This document shows positions 1 to 8,497 of a stretch of DNA of 64,000 nt, one piece after another. Below the pieces are notes generated by a model. That model had not been told where the DNA came from, did no database searches, and saw nothing but the letters and a program-made list of their open reading frames with translations. Numbering within the stretch: position 1 is the stretch's first letter; the number at the start of each line of letters is the position of its first letter. The stretch is from the NCBI GenBank assembly GCA_029210695.1, contig JARGFH010000008.1:33327-97326 (forward strand), read 5' to 3'. A program made the position numbers and the translations under genes. The stretch comes from Acidimicrobiia bacterium (GTDB lineage: Bacteria; Actinomycetota; Acidimicrobiia; Spongiisociales; JAHEDJ01).

Positions 1-1236
1 CGACGAACCTGCCATCAAGGAAATGTGCGGGACCTCGCTGTTGGAGACCGCATTCACCATTTTGGCCCCGTCTTTGATCATCCCGCCCTGCTCGTACTCT
101 TTGCCAACCATGTAGCCGGTGGTGTTGTGGATGAAAAGGATCGGAGTGTCGTAGCGATTACACAACTGGATGAACTCGGTTGCCTTCTTCGCTTCTTCGC
201 TGAACAGGACTCCGTGCTGGTTGGCGACGATCCCAACCGGGAAGCCATGGATCGATCCCCAACCGGTAACCAGCGATGTGCCGTAGGTGAACTTGTATTC
301 ATCGAAACGTGAGCCGTCGAGTACGCGGGCCAGCACCTCGCGCATGTCGAACGGAACCTTGAGATCAGCCGAGATGATTCCCAACAGGTCTTCAGGGTCG
401 TGCCGCGGCTCATCCGCCGGCAGCTTCGGTCCGTAGCCCAGCTTGCTCCAGTTGAGATGGTTGACGATTTCTCTCCCGATGCGGATTGCGTCGTGCTCGT
501 CGGCCGCCAGGTAGTCGGACAGTCCAGAGATCCGCGAGTGCATCTCGGCCCCGCCGAGTTCCTCGTCGGTTGAATCCTCTCCCGTCGCCATCTTGACCAA
601 TGGGGGCCCGCCGAGAAACACCTTTGCTCGCTCCTTGACCATGACGGCGTAGTCGGCCATGCCGGGGACGTAGGCCCCGCCTGCGGTTGAGTTCCCGAAC
701 ACGAGAGCGATCGTCGGGATACCGAGTTTGGACAGCTGAGTCAGGTTTCGGAACCACTTGCCACCGACCAGGAATACGTCAGCCTGCGTCGGGAGATCTG
801 CTCCGCCCGACTCAACCAGATTGATGAGCGGGAGCCGGTTCTGGCGGGCGATGTCTTGAATGCGAAGGCTCTTGGGGAGCGATATCGGGTTGGATGAACC
901 CGCCCGGCTCGTGGGGTCGTTGGCGCTGATGGCGACCTCCACGCCTGAGACGACTCCGATGCCGGTGACGAGGTTGGCTCCAATCGGGAAGTCCGTCCCC
1001 CATCCGGCCAGCGAAGAGAATTCGAGGAACGGCGTGTCCCGATCGAGCAGCAACTCGATTCGCTCCCGTGCCAGGAGCTTGCCACGGCTGTGATGCCGCT
1101 CGACGTATTTTGGGCCACCACCGAGCCGCGACGTGTCCATGAGTTGCTCGAACTCGGTCAGCCGTTCGACCATGGCTGAACGGTTTGACAGATACTCAGT
1201 GGAACGTGTGTCGATCTTCGATGTCAGCACCGGCAT
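1..1236 (-). CDS. acyl-CoA carboxylase carboxyltransferase (beta) subunit, 3' end outside window
   Basis: Carboxyltransferase subunit of a biotin-dependent acyl-CoA carboxylase (methylcrotonyl-, propionyl- or acetyl-CoA type), which moves the carboxyl group from carboxybiotin to the acyl-CoA. About 412 codons are visible and the gene runs off the left edge; the family is usually about 530 residues. The N-terminus (MPVLTSKIDTRS...) and the RHHSRGKLLARERIELLLD block are typical of the family, and near the window edge the reverse strand reads NTTGYMVGKEYEQGGMIKDG, a carboxyltransferase signature. The ATG at 1236 is chosen because family N-termini begin this way. It has no Shine-Dalgarno site but has a TAACCT element 7 nt upstream. 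The substrate cannot be fixed from this part. Divergent from the membrane protein at 1298. Confidence 0.9.
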   Translation of the reverse strand, partial: MPVLTSKIDTRSTEYLSNRSAMVERLTEFEQLMDTSRLGGGPKYVERHHSRGKLLARERIELLLDRDTPFLEFSSLAGWGTDFPIGANLVTGIGVVSGVEVAISANDPTSRAGSSNPISLPKSLRIQDIARQNRLPLINLVESGGADLPTQADVFLVGGKWFRNLTQLSKLGIPTIALVFGNSTAGGAYVPGMADYAVMVKERAKVFLGGPPLVKMATGEDSTDEELGGAEMHSRISGLSDYLAADEHDAIRIGREIVNHLNWSKLGYGPKLPADEPRHDPEDLLGIISADLKVPFDMREVLARVLDGSRFDEYKFTYGTSLVTGWGSIHGFPVGIVANQHGVLFSEEAKKATEFIQLCNRYDTPILFIHNTTGYMVGKEYEQGGMIKDGAKMVNAVSNSEVPHISLMAGSS

Positions 1237-1243
1237 TACCGGC

Positions 1244-1249
1244 AGGTTA
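1244..1249 (-). promoter_or_regulatory. candidate -10 element (TAACCT), leaderless start
   Basis: TAACCT on the minus strand ends 7 nt before the carboxylase ATG and there is no ribosome binding site. The same TAnnnT-N6-8-start layout recurs at five other genes here, suggesting leaderless transcription. Confidence 0.5.
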
Positions 1250-1284
1250 GTTGCGGAGAAACGGGGTAGCCGATCCCTGCTGGG

Positions 1285-1290
1285 TACCAT
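1285..1290 (+). promoter_or_regulatory. candidate -10 element (TACCAT), leaderless start
   Basis: TACCAT lies 7 nt before the ATG at 1298 with no Shine-Dalgarno sequence between; consistent with a leaderless transcript. Confidence 0.45.
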
Positions 1291-1297
1291 CGCCTTC

Positions 1298-2119
1298 ATG
1301 CGATGGACGCGATTCGTGGGTGCGCTCGGGATGCTGGTTGCCGTCGGCGGCGTTTCGGCGGCGATGGTTGCCTCAGGGCAGCTGCGGGCTGCCGCCGTCG
1401 ACCGGTCCGCCTCGCTCGACCGGGCGCTCGCCGCCAGTGGCGAAGCGCTCCGCACGGCCGACGACACGGTCGCCATCGTTGCCTCGATCGTGGACCAGTT
1501 GGCCGGCAGCCTGGTGGCCGTCGAGGATGCCGCGTTCGATTCGATCTCCACCATCGATGGCGCCGAGAGCGGACTACGGAAACTGGCGGAGATCAGCGGA
1601 GAGGACCTTCCGCGCATCGTCGAGTCGCTGCAAGAGGCAATGCCGGCTCTTATCCAGGTAGCCGACGTCATCGATGGAGCCCTCGGAGCCTTGAGCTTCG
1701 TCGGCGTGCCCTACGATCCGGACGTGCCGTTCGATGAGTCGCTCACCGGTGTGGCAAGTTCTATCGAGACCCTCCCGGAACAGGTTCGAGCCCAGGCCGT
1801 GCTCATCGAAGAGGTTGCGGACGGACTCGGTGGGCTGGCCGATCAGGCCGGTGATCTGGTCGTCGAAGTCGGCGCGGCACGTGCGCAACTCGCCGACGGA
1901 CTGGAATTGCTCAATCAGTATCGAGCGACCACCGCCACCGCGATCGATGCCGTCGAATCCCAGCGGCAACTGCTCAACACACGCATCGAGTCCGAACGTT
2001 CGGCAATCTGGTGGATGAGTGCGGCGGTCGTAGTCGCCCAGTTCGGCTTGTTCGGCGGCGGAGCCTGGCTGGCGTTTCGCAAGGATGGCCAATCAACACC
2101 GGTGGACACCGGCAGCTAG
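1298..2119 (+). CDS. membrane-anchored coiled-coil protein of unknown function
   Basis: No family recognised. The 273-residue protein has an N-terminal hydrophobic segment (about residues 5-25), a long Ala/Glu/Leu-rich helical middle without cysteines that looks like a coiled coil, and a C-terminal membrane segment (WWMSAAVVVAQFGLFGGGAW) with a short basic tail, so the helical part is probably extracytoplasmic and tethered at both ends. The in-frame ATG at 1298 is preferred over an upstream one at 1133, because the upstream extension overlaps the divergent carboxylase and 1298 directly precedes the hydrophobic anchor with a -10-like TACCAT 7 nt upstream. The layout recalls bacterial proteins with methyl-accepting-like or YhaN-like helices, but no function is assigned. 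Confidence 0.65.
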   Translation: MRWTRFVGALGMLVAVGGVSAAMVASGQLRAAAVDRSASLDRALAASGEALRTADDTVAIVASIVDQLAGSLVAVEDAAFDSISTIDGAESGLRKLAEISGEDLPRIVESLQEAMPALIQVADVIDGALGALSFVGVPYDPDVPFDESLTGVASSIETLPEQVRAQAVLIEEVADGLGGLADQAGDLVVEVGAARAQLADGLELLNQYRATTATAIDAVESQRQLLNTRIESERSAIWWMSAAVVVAQFGLFGGGAWLAFRKDGQSTPVDTGS

Positions 2120-2229
2120 CGATTCGCCGTGGTTTCCGACACGGGTTCGGAACCTCGGGCCGAACGCCCCCGGCGTCGGACCTTCCGACCCTATGGTCAC
2201 CCGACCGAGTCGGCGACCATGGGGCCGTC

Positions 2230-4206
2230 ATGGGAGGTCATTGCCACACTCCGATGGCAGGGGAGACACCTCGAAAGGCAGGAGTCGTAGCCCTTGTTGG
2301 TCATCCCAACGTCGGCAAATCGACGCTGTTCGAGGCGCTCACCGGTCATCGAGTAATCGCCGCCAACTATCCCGGCACGACGGTTGAGATCGTCCGTGCT
2401 GCCGGGCGTCGTCTCGATGCCACCTTCATCGACTCGCCCGGAATCCTCTCGTTCCCTTCACGGACCGAGGATGAGCAGGCGACGGTGCGCGTGCTCCTCG
2501 ACTCCTCTCCCGTCGGGGTGCTACAGGTAGGCGACGCCAAGAACCTTCGCCGGACCCTTCTCGTGACCGTGCAACTCGCCGAGATGGGCCTGCCGCTCAC
2601 ATTGGCGCTCAACATGGCCGACGAGGCCGGAGAGCGCGGCATGCCCGATCGGGCCGAGGAACTCTCCCGCCTCCTCAGTATCCCGGTTGTCGCAACAACT
2701 GCAGTGCGTGGTGAGGGAATCAGGACCCTCGAAGAGGCCTTGCGCGCTCCCGGGACTCCTTCCATCCGGGTCGGGTATCCCGCGCCGATCGAAGCAGCTG
2801 TTCGTCAGCTTGCCGAGATCCTTCCCGATGATTCTCTCAGCGAGCGGTCGGTCGGGCTGCTGTTCCTGGCCGGGGACCCCGTCGCGGAAGAGTGGGTTCG
2901 GGACCATCTGGACGATCGTCGGGTCGGTGAGATGGTTCGCCTCCGAACGAAGGCAGCTGAAGAACTTGGGTCACCGCTCTCGTCGGCGATCCTGGCAGCT
3001 CGGATCGCGGTCGTTGACACGTTGTTGGGGGATGGCATCGGTACTGCGCCGATTGGGGGGCAGGTTCGCAAACGCAGGATCAGTCGCCTGACGACCCACC
3101 CGGTCTGGGGCATTCCGCTGCTGGCTGCGGTGCTTTCCGGGCTCTACTGGTTCGTCGGGGTCTTCGGGGCAGGAACACTCGTCGGCTGGCTCGAAGGGAC
3201 GCTCTTCGGTGAATACATCAATCCCTGGCTCAGCGCGCGTCTCGACCGGCTCGTAGCCTGGGACTGGCTCCGGGATCTCCTGGTAGGGGAATACGGCCTC
3301 TGGACCATGGGGATGACCTATGCACTGGCTCTGATCCTACCGATCGTGGCCACCTTCTTCTTCGCCTTCGGGCTGCTGGAGGACTCGGGATACCTTCCAC
3401 GGCTGGCGGTTCTCACGAACCGGATCTTCAAGGCGATGGGCCTCAACGGCACAGCGGTGGTACCGATGGTGCTGGGGCTCGGTTGCGTAACGATGGCAAC
3501 CATGACGACCCGGATCTTGTCCTCGAAACGAGACCGATTGTTGGTCATCCTGTTGCTCTCACTCGGCGTGCCGTGCAGTGCCCAGTTGGGGGTGGTGATG
3601 GGCATGTTGGGCGGCATCTCTATGACGGCGTTGATGATTTGGGGATTCGTCGTAGCGGGCGTGTTGGTGACGGTTGGCTGGCTGGCGGCCCGGTTGGTGC
3701 CGGGCGACCGCTCGGTGTTCGTCGCCGAACTGCCACCGATGCGTCGCCCGCCGGTCCGCCCCGTCGTACTGAAAACGGTGGCCAGGGTCGAGTGGTACCT
3801 CCGGGAGGTCGTGCCTCTCTTTCTGCTCGGCTCGGTGCTGTTGTTCGTGCTCGATCGGCTAGATGTTCTCCAATGGCTGGTCGGTGTGGCCGAACCGCTC
3901 GTGGTCGATTGGCTCGAGTTGCCCGCCGAGGCGGCCACCGCCTTCATGATGGGGTTCTTCCGGAGGGACTTCGGCGCCACCGGCCTGTTCCTCATCGCCG
4001 GCGCCGGGCTACTCACCCCGCTCCAGATCGTGGTGAGCATGACCACCATCACGCTGTTCGTCCCATGTGTGGCCAGCGTGCTGATGATCGCCAAAGAACG
4101 CGGAGCGAAGACGGCGGCGGCGGTAACGGCGCTTGTCTTCCCGCTGGCCATCCTGATCGGCGGTCTGCTGAGCCGCACACTCGAGTTCGTGGGATGGGGA
4201 GCATGA
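2230..4206 (+). CDS. feoB: ferrous iron transporter FeoB
   Basis: Main Fe(II) permease of the Feo system: a cytoplasmic G domain fused to a multi-spanning membrane domain. Visible G motifs: G1 GHPNVGKST (about residues 24-32), switch I with ANYPGTT, G3 DSPG, G4 NMAD. Two Gate-like repeats follow, with conserved GLGCVTMATMTTR and GVPCSAQLGV segments whose cysteines could line the iron path. The start at 2230 gives 658 residues and keeps an N-terminal CH pair often seen in FeoB; an ATG at 2254 is an alternative. The stop overlaps the FeoA-like gene start by four bases (ATGA), so the two are translationally coupled. It probably feeds iron to the haem and cytochrome genes further along, though they are not adjacent. 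Confidence 0.96.
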   Translation: MGGHCHTPMAGETPRKAGVVALVGHPNVGKSTLFEALTGHRVIAANYPGTTVEIVRAAGRRLDATFIDSPGILSFPSRTEDEQATVRVLLDSSPVGVLQVGDAKNLRRTLLVTVQLAEMGLPLTLALNMADEAGERGMPDRAEELSRLLSIPVVATTAVRGEGIRTLEEALRAPGTPSIRVGYPAPIEAAVRQLAEILPDDSLSERSVGLLFLAGDPVAEEWVRDHLDDRRVGEMVRLRTKAAEELGSPLSSAILAARIAVVDTLLGDGIGTAPIGGQVRKRRISRLTTHPVWGIPLLAAVLSGLYWFVGVFGAGTLVGWLEGTLFGEYINPWLSARLDRLVAWDWLRDLLVGEYGLWTMGMTYALALILPIVATFFFAFGLLEDSGYLPRLAVLTNRIFKAMGLNGTAVVPMVLGLGCVTMATMTTRILSSKRDRLLVILLLSLGVPCSAQLGVVMGMLGGISMTALMIWGFVVAGVLVTVGWLAARLVPGDRSVFVAELPPMRRPPVRPVVLKTVARVEWYLREVVPLFLLGSVLLFVLDRLDVLQWLVGVAEPLVVDWLELPAEAATAFMMGFFRRDFGATGLFLIAGAGLLTPLQIVVSMTTITLFVPCVASVLMIAKERGAKTAAAVTALVFPLAILIGGLLSRTLEFVGWGA

Positions 4207-4634
4207 GTCGCTCGATGTCCTGTCCGCTCTGCGGCGCTCGCTTCGATCCGGAGATCGAAATCGCTTGTGGAAGTTGTCCCATGCACGGAGCTTGCACCCT
4301 GGCCTGCTGCCCGGAATGCGGGTATACGACCGTCGACATTGGAAGGTCCCGCTCGGCCGGTCTGCTCGCCAGGTTATTTCCCGCGCGCAAAGAGGAAACG
4401 ATCGTGGCGGCGACACTCGACGTTGCGACGCTCGGCGAGGATGTAGCGATTGCCGGTTTCGCGGAGAATATGACCACCGGACACCGGGAACTCCTGCGCG
4501 CTTACGGAATCGAACCCGGGCGAATGGTGCGCGTCGGTCAGCACTCGCCGGTCACCGTTGTGCGGGTCGATGAGACCGAGATCGCGTTGGAAGCCGACCT
4601 GGCGAGGTTGATCTTCATCGGCGCCCCCCGCTGA
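4203..4634 (+). CDS. FeoA-domain protein with N-terminal cysteine-rich domain
   Basis: A 143-residue partner of FeoB. The C-terminal ~75 residues form a FeoA-type SH3-like domain (HRELLRAYGIEPG ... V-E-T-E-IALEADLARLIFI). The first 41 residues hold eight cysteines (7, 10, 22, 25, 31, 35, 36, 39) in CxxC-like spacing (CPLCG, CGSCP, CCPECGY), suggesting a zinc or Fe-S site. Classical FeoA (about 75 residues) lacks this extension. It may replace the missing FeoC or sense iron or redox state; this is inference. Overlaps feoB by 4 nt. Confidence 0.85.
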   Translation: MSRSMSCPLCGARFDPEIEIACGSCPMHGACTLACCPECGYTTVDIGRSRSAGLLARLFPARKEETIVAATLDVATLGEDVAIAGFAENMTTGHRELLRAYGIEPGRMVRVGQHSPVTVVRVDETEIALEADLARLIFIGAPR

Positions 4635-4740
4635 TCGATTCCGTTCTCGGCCGTCCTGCTCGTTCCCGGGCCGGGCTTTGCCGCGCCGCCAAGCTGGTTC
4701 GGGGAGGTACCGTCTTGTGGATAGCAGGAATGGAGGGGTT

Positions 4741-5631
4741 GTGAACGAAAAGATCGGATTCATCGGACTCGGGATCATGGGATCGGGGATGGCCCGCAAC
4801 CTCGTGGAGAAAGGTCACGACGTAACCGTGTGGAACCGCACCACATCCCGGGCGGATGAGCTGGCCGCGGTGGGTGCAGTGGCGGTGGATTCGCCGAAGG
4901 CGGTGGCGGAGTCATGTGATATCACGATGATCTGCGTCTCCGACACACCCGATGTCGAGGCGGTGCTGCACGGCGATCAGGGCGTGTTGTCCGGTCTGAG
5001 CGAAGGGCAGCTCGTTATCGATCATTCCACGATCAGCCCATCGGCCACGCTTCGCTTCGCCGAGGAGGTTGGCAACGTGGGCGCCTTCTGGCTCGATGCC
5101 CCGGTCAGCGGCGGCAGCGAGGGAGCGGCGCGCGGCACCCTCTCGATCATGATCGGGGGTGACGCCGACCAGTTCGAACGTGCCGTGCCCTTCCTGGAGG
5201 CGTTCGGGACCACTATTACCCATGTTGGCCCGACGGGAGCCGGGCAGCTAGTGAAGCTGGTCAATCAGATTCTGGTGGTCGGCACCCAGCTGGCGGTATC
5301 GGAGGCTCTCCTGTTCGCCGAGGCAGGAGGACTGGACCTCGAGAAGACGCTGAGTGCCGTCGCCGGGGGAGCGGCCGGGTCGTGGATGCTCTCCAATCGG
5401 GGTCCGCAGATGATTGTTCGCGATTGGCGGCCGGGCTTCACGATCGACCTCCAGCAGAAAGACCTCCGTCTCGTGCTCGAAGCCGCAGACGAGTTGGGAA
5501 CACCCGTTGTCGGTACCGGTCTGGTGTTCCAGATGTACCGGGCATTGCAGCGCCGGGGATTGGGCGGCGACGGCAACCACGCACTCGTGAAAGCGCTCGA
5601 GGAGATGTCGGGAATCACCCTCGGAACGTGA
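4741..5631 (+). CDS. NAD(P)-dependent beta-hydroxyacid dehydrogenase (HIBADH / tartronate semialdehyde reductase family)
   Basis: A 296-residue member of the 3-hydroxyisobutyrate dehydrogenase family, which interconverts short beta-hydroxyacids and aldehydes. It has a Rossmann GFIGLGIMGSGMA motif at the N-terminus, the substrate motif DAPVSGGSEGA at about residues 119-129, the catalytic lysine in GQLVKLVNQ and the late LQQKDLRL motif. The GTG at 4741 is chosen because GGAGGG lies 7-8 nt upstream and the Rossmann strand starts six residues in. The substrate (3-hydroxyisobutyrate, tartronate semialdehyde, succinic semialdehyde) cannot be decided from sequence alone; neighbours do not help. Confidence 0.9.
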   Translation: MNEKIGFIGLGIMGSGMARNLVEKGHDVTVWNRTTSRADELAAVGAVAVDSPKAVAESCDITMICVSDTPDVEAVLHGDQGVLSGLSEGQLVIDHSTISPSATLRFAEEVGNVGAFWLDAPVSGGSEGAARGTLSIMIGGDADQFERAVPFLEAFGTTITHVGPTGAGQLVKLVNQILVVGTQLAVSEALLFAEAGGLDLEKTLSAVAGGAAGSWMLSNRGPQMIVRDWRPGFTIDLQQKDLRLVLEAADELGTPVVGTGLVFQMYRALQRRGLGGDGNHALVKALEEMSGITLGT

Positions 5632-5683
5632 CGATACGGTCACCATTCGACTACGTTGATTCGAAACTACGACCGGGAGCGAC

Positions 5684-6250
5684 ATGGCGGCCGTTGATGC
5701 CCTCCATTGGACCGAAAACGAAGACGCCAACCGGCTGCTGGCGGCCGATCCTCTGGCACTGCTGATCGGGATGTTGCTCGACCAGCAGTTCCCGATGGAG
5801 CGAGCGTTCTTTGGGCCATTCCTTCTCTCGCAACGGCTCGGGCGGGATCTCGATGCAGCCGACCTCGCCTCGATAGACGAAGAAGAACTGATCACGCTCT
5901 TCAAGGGGCCACCGGCGATTCACCGGTTCCCCGGTTCGATGGCCAAGCGCACCCAATCGTTGTGCCAGGCCATTGTCGACGACTATCGGGGCGATGCCGC
6001 GCAGATCTGGGTGACCGCCTCCAACGCGGCCGAGCTCCTGAAGCGGCTCAAAGCCCTCCCGGGCTACGGCGTGGCGAAGTCTCGGATCTTCATCGGAATA
6101 CTTGGAAAGCGACTTCGGGTGACCCCTGACGGTTGGGAGAAGGCGGCCGCGGACTGGCCCTCCATTGCCGATGTCGCTGTCTTCGATGACGTGCTCGAGC
6201 TGCGTGAGAAGAAGCGGGCAATGAAGGAAGTCGGGAAGACCAACACCTGA
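5684..6250 (+). CDS. HhH-GPD-type base-excision repair protein (actinobacterial uncharacterised subfamily)
   Basis: A 188-residue protein of the small HhH-GPD family frequent in actinobacteria. The N-terminus with LLIGMLLDQQFPMERAF and the LKALPGYGVAKSRIFIGILGKR segment match the helix-hairpin-helix region (consensus LPGxGxxKA). It lacks the C-terminal FeS cluster of endonuclease III. The expected role is recognition or excision of damaged bases, but the subfamily is uncharacterised and the catalytic Lys/Asp pair is not obvious. The ATG at 5684 is preceded by GGGAG. Converges with the WYL regulator. Confidence 0.8.
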   Translation: MAAVDALHWTENEDANRLLAADPLALLIGMLLDQQFPMERAFFGPFLLSQRLGRDLDAADLASIDEEELITLFKGPPAIHRFPGSMAKRTQSLCQAIVDDYRGDAAQIWVTASNAAELLKRLKALPGYGVAKSRIFIGILGKRLRVTPDGWEKAAADWPSIADVAVFDDVLELREKKRAMKEVGKTNT

Positions 6251-6271
6251 GCCGGCCCTTCTCGACCACCG

Positions 6272-7186
6272 TTAGCCAGAAACGGCTGCCTGATACCGAG
6301 CCAGGGTTTGCTCCGCGAAGTCGATCAGCGTCCGGCGGAGTGCCTCGGGCGCCGTTACCTTGACTGCGCCGCCCCACGGCAGAAGCGCAGATCGCGCCTG
6401 AATGATGTCGTCGAATCGGAATACGAGCCGGGTGCCGGAGACGGTGAGTTCGTTGCCGAATCGACGTCGGAGCAGCGGTATGACGGATTCGGAAGCCGAC
6501 GCCTTGGCAACGAAGTTTCGCCGGCTGACGGCGGCGGTCGTTGCATAGCTCTGCCAGAAGGCGGTGAGTTCGAAGTCGGCCGGTCTTTCGAATCGGGTCG
6601 TGGTGAGTTTCGCCGACGCGATTGCATTGACCTGGTCGACACGGACCCGTCGATCGGCCAGCGTCCAAACGAGGTGCCACCGCTCTGCCTGGGAGACGAG
6701 GCCGAGCGGCTGCACGCGGCGCTCTACCCGGGAATCGAACATCCTTGTTACCGCAAGATCGACGCATAAATCCCCATGGACCGCCCGGTTGAGGACTTCG
6801 AGCAATGTGTCGCCGGCGGCAGGGTCGATATAGACCCGGCCCTCGGGACGGCGCTGTTCCGCCGGGATGGCGGCGCTGAGTTTGGCGAGCGCCGAAATGA
6901 GGGGTCCGCTCACCAACGACGCCGATTCCGTCGTGGTCAAGAGGGCGAGTGCTTCGTACTCGCCTGCAGTGAGGCCGGTTAGCTCCGTTCGCCAGTCCCC
7001 ATAGAGGCGCGCTCCGCCTCCAGGTCCTGCGTCGGTGATGAGCGGTACACCGGCGACACGCAATCCGTACCAGTCCCGATAGATCGTTCGAACCGAGACC
7101 TCGAGGTCCCGGGCCAATTCGTCTGCAGTCACTCTTCCCTTTCGCTGGATGATCAGCAACTCAGCGAGCAGACGATCGGCTCTCAC
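6272..7186 (-). CDS. WYL-domain transcriptional regulator (YafY/DeoR-like)
   Basis: A 304-residue regulator with an N-terminal winged helix-turn-helix (RADRLLAELLIIQRKGRVTADELARDLEVS...TIYRD), followed by a WYL domain (PLGLVSQAERWHLVWTLADRR in place of the usual GLVxKxxxWYLVA) and a WCX-like C-terminal part. WYL domains usually bind nucleotides or other ligands and switch DNA binding. The GTG start at 7186 has GGAG 7 nt upstream. It is divergent from the GyrI-like protein at 7326, a common pairing that suggests it regulates that gene and itself. Confidence 0.9.
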   Translation of the reverse strand: MRADRLLAELLIIQRKGRVTADELARDLEVSVRTIYRDWYGLRVAGVPLITDAGPGGGARLYGDWRTELTGLTAGEYEALALLTTTESASLVSGPLISALAKLSAAIPAEQRRPEGRVYIDPAAGDTLLEVLNRAVHGDLCVDLAVTRMFDSRVERRVQPLGLVSQAERWHLVWTLADRRVRVDQVNAIASAKLTTTRFERPADFELTAFWQSYATTAAVSRRNFVAKASASESVIPLLRRRFGNELTVSGTRLVFRFDDIIQARSALLPWGGAVKVTAPEALRRTLIDFAEQTLARYQAAVSG

Positions 7187-7274
7187 GGGCGAGCTCCGAA
7201 AGACGGTTCCACCCGAGAACCACGGTCGGCATGTCGGGGTCGTTCGTGTTCCGTTTTACCCCGATCCATATTGC

Positions 7275-7289
7275 TGACACTAGATGACA
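7275..7289. promoter_or_regulatory. possible operator, two TGACA half-sites 10 bp apart
   Basis: TGACA occurs at 7275 and 7285 in the 139-bp gap between the divergent WYL regulator and GyrI-like gene. Direct half-sites one helical turn apart could be the regulator's target; only the position and spacing support this. Confidence 0.3.
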
Positions 7290-7325
7290 GGTATCGGGCG
7301 GTACGGTTTCGGCGAAGGAGGTCAA

Positions 7326-7802
7326 GTGTCGGATATCACGGTGGAAATCCGAGATCTAGACGCAATGACCGTGGCCAGTGCCCTCGGCTTCGGCACCGAG
7401 CCCGAATACGAAGCATGGGAGTTGATTCGCGGGTTTGCCGAAAGGCATGGACTCGATCTCACCTCGGGCGAGCATCGCTTTTTCGGGTTCAACAATCCGA
7501 ACCCGTCACCGGGTAGCCCTAATTACGGGTACGAGCAGTGGATGACCATTGATCCAGACATCGAGGTCGAGGAGCCGCTGACGCGTAAACAGATACCGGG
7601 GGGACAGTACGCGGTGACCCGCCTCAAAGGGATCGAGAACATCACGGAAACCTGGCGGGAATTTGTCGCCTGGTTCGAAGAAAGCGGCCGGCACCCCGGG
7701 CGTGGATGGGACCAGTGCCTGGAGGAACTGCTGACGCCGATCACGTCGCCGCCGGAACAATGGGAGTTCGAATTGTATCTGCCGGTGGCCGTCGGCCCAT
7801 AG
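7326..7802 (+). CDS. GyrI-like / effector-binding domain protein
   Basis: A 158-residue stand-alone GyrI-like (SOUL-related) ligand-binding domain, with FFGFNNPNPSPGSPNYGYEQWMTI at about residues 46-69, the PGGQYAVTRLKG strand and the final QWEFELYLPV strand characteristic of the AraC effector-binding fold. It has no DNA-binding part. The start is set at GTG 7326 because a near-perfect AAGGAGGT lies 4 nt upstream; the earlier ATG at 7284 lacks one. Divergent from the WYL regulator, so probably its target. The ligand is unknown. Confidence 0.8.
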   Translation: MSDITVEIRDLDAMTVASALGFGTEPEYEAWELIRGFAERHGLDLTSGEHRFFGFNNPNPSPGSPNYGYEQWMTIDPDIEVEEPLTRKQIPGGQYAVTRLKGIENITETWREFVAWFEESGRHPGRGWDQCLEELLTPITSPPEQWEFELYLPVAVGP

Positions 7803-7888
7803 CCGCTTGGTCGGTGTCCCCGTCCTGAGCGTGGTCGACGGAGCGCAGCCTGTCCGCATAAGAGCTCCGTCTCGGCTATCAATGGTCC

Positions 7889-8497
7889 ATGCAGGTTTCG
7901 TTCTTCTTCGATCCGATCTGTCCATGGTGCTGGGAAACGGCCCGATGGCTCATCGAGGCGCGCAGTCACCGTCCGATCGAGATCGACTGGAGGCCGTTCA
8001 GTCTCGACATCAAGAACGAAGGCGCCTCTCCGTCGGAACGTGGGAAGCGGATGCAGCTCGAGGGCAGGAGAGCACTCCGGGTGGCGGAGTACGTGCGGGC
8101 GAAGTCAGGGCCTTCAGCAGTAGAGAACCTGTATGTAGAGATGGCGCGGCGCTGGCACCTGGAGGGCGAGCGGACCTTTGACCTGGCGTCGATCGTGGAA
8201 GCGGTTGGGCTCGAGTCGCTCGCACCCGGTGTGGCCGACGATTCCGACTGGGACGTACCCGTTGAGGTCGCAATGGCAGAGGCGATGACCGTTGTCGGGG
8301 AGGACGTTGGTGTGCCGATTGTCGTGTTCGAAGGAACCGACCCGGTCGGCTTCTACGGCCCCATAATGGCTCCCGCACCGCGAGGGGAGGAAGCCGCCCA
8401 CCTCTTCGATCATTTGATGGTGCTGGCTCGCACTCCCGGGTTCTTTGAACTCAAACGCCAACGGGACGCTCCGCCGCGGCTGAGGGGAGCACCGTGA
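7889..8497 (+). CDS. DsbA-family thioredoxin-fold oxidoreductase
   Basis: A 202-residue DsbA/FrnE-type protein. The N-terminal strand is followed at once by FDPICPWCWET, a CPWC active site. The middle (VEMARRWHLEG...DLASIVEAVGL) is the helical insertion, and VGVPIVVFEG supplies the cis-proline. There is no signal peptide, so it acts in the cytoplasm, perhaps as a disulfide or glutathione/mycothiol-dependent isomerase. The ATG at 7889 has no strong Shine-Dalgarno site; TATCAA lies 6 nt upstream. Its stop overlaps the plsC start (GTGA), so they are co-transcribed. Confidence 0.85.
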   Translation: MQVSFFFDPICPWCWETARWLIEARSHRPIEIDWRPFSLDIKNEGASPSERGKRMQLEGRRALRVAEYVRAKSGPSAVENLYVEMARRWHLEGERTFDLASIVEAVGLESLAPGVADDSDWDVPVEVAMAEAMTVVGEDVGVPIVVFEGTDPVGFYGPIMAPAPRGEEAAHLFDHLMVLARTPGFFELKRQRDAPPRLRGAP

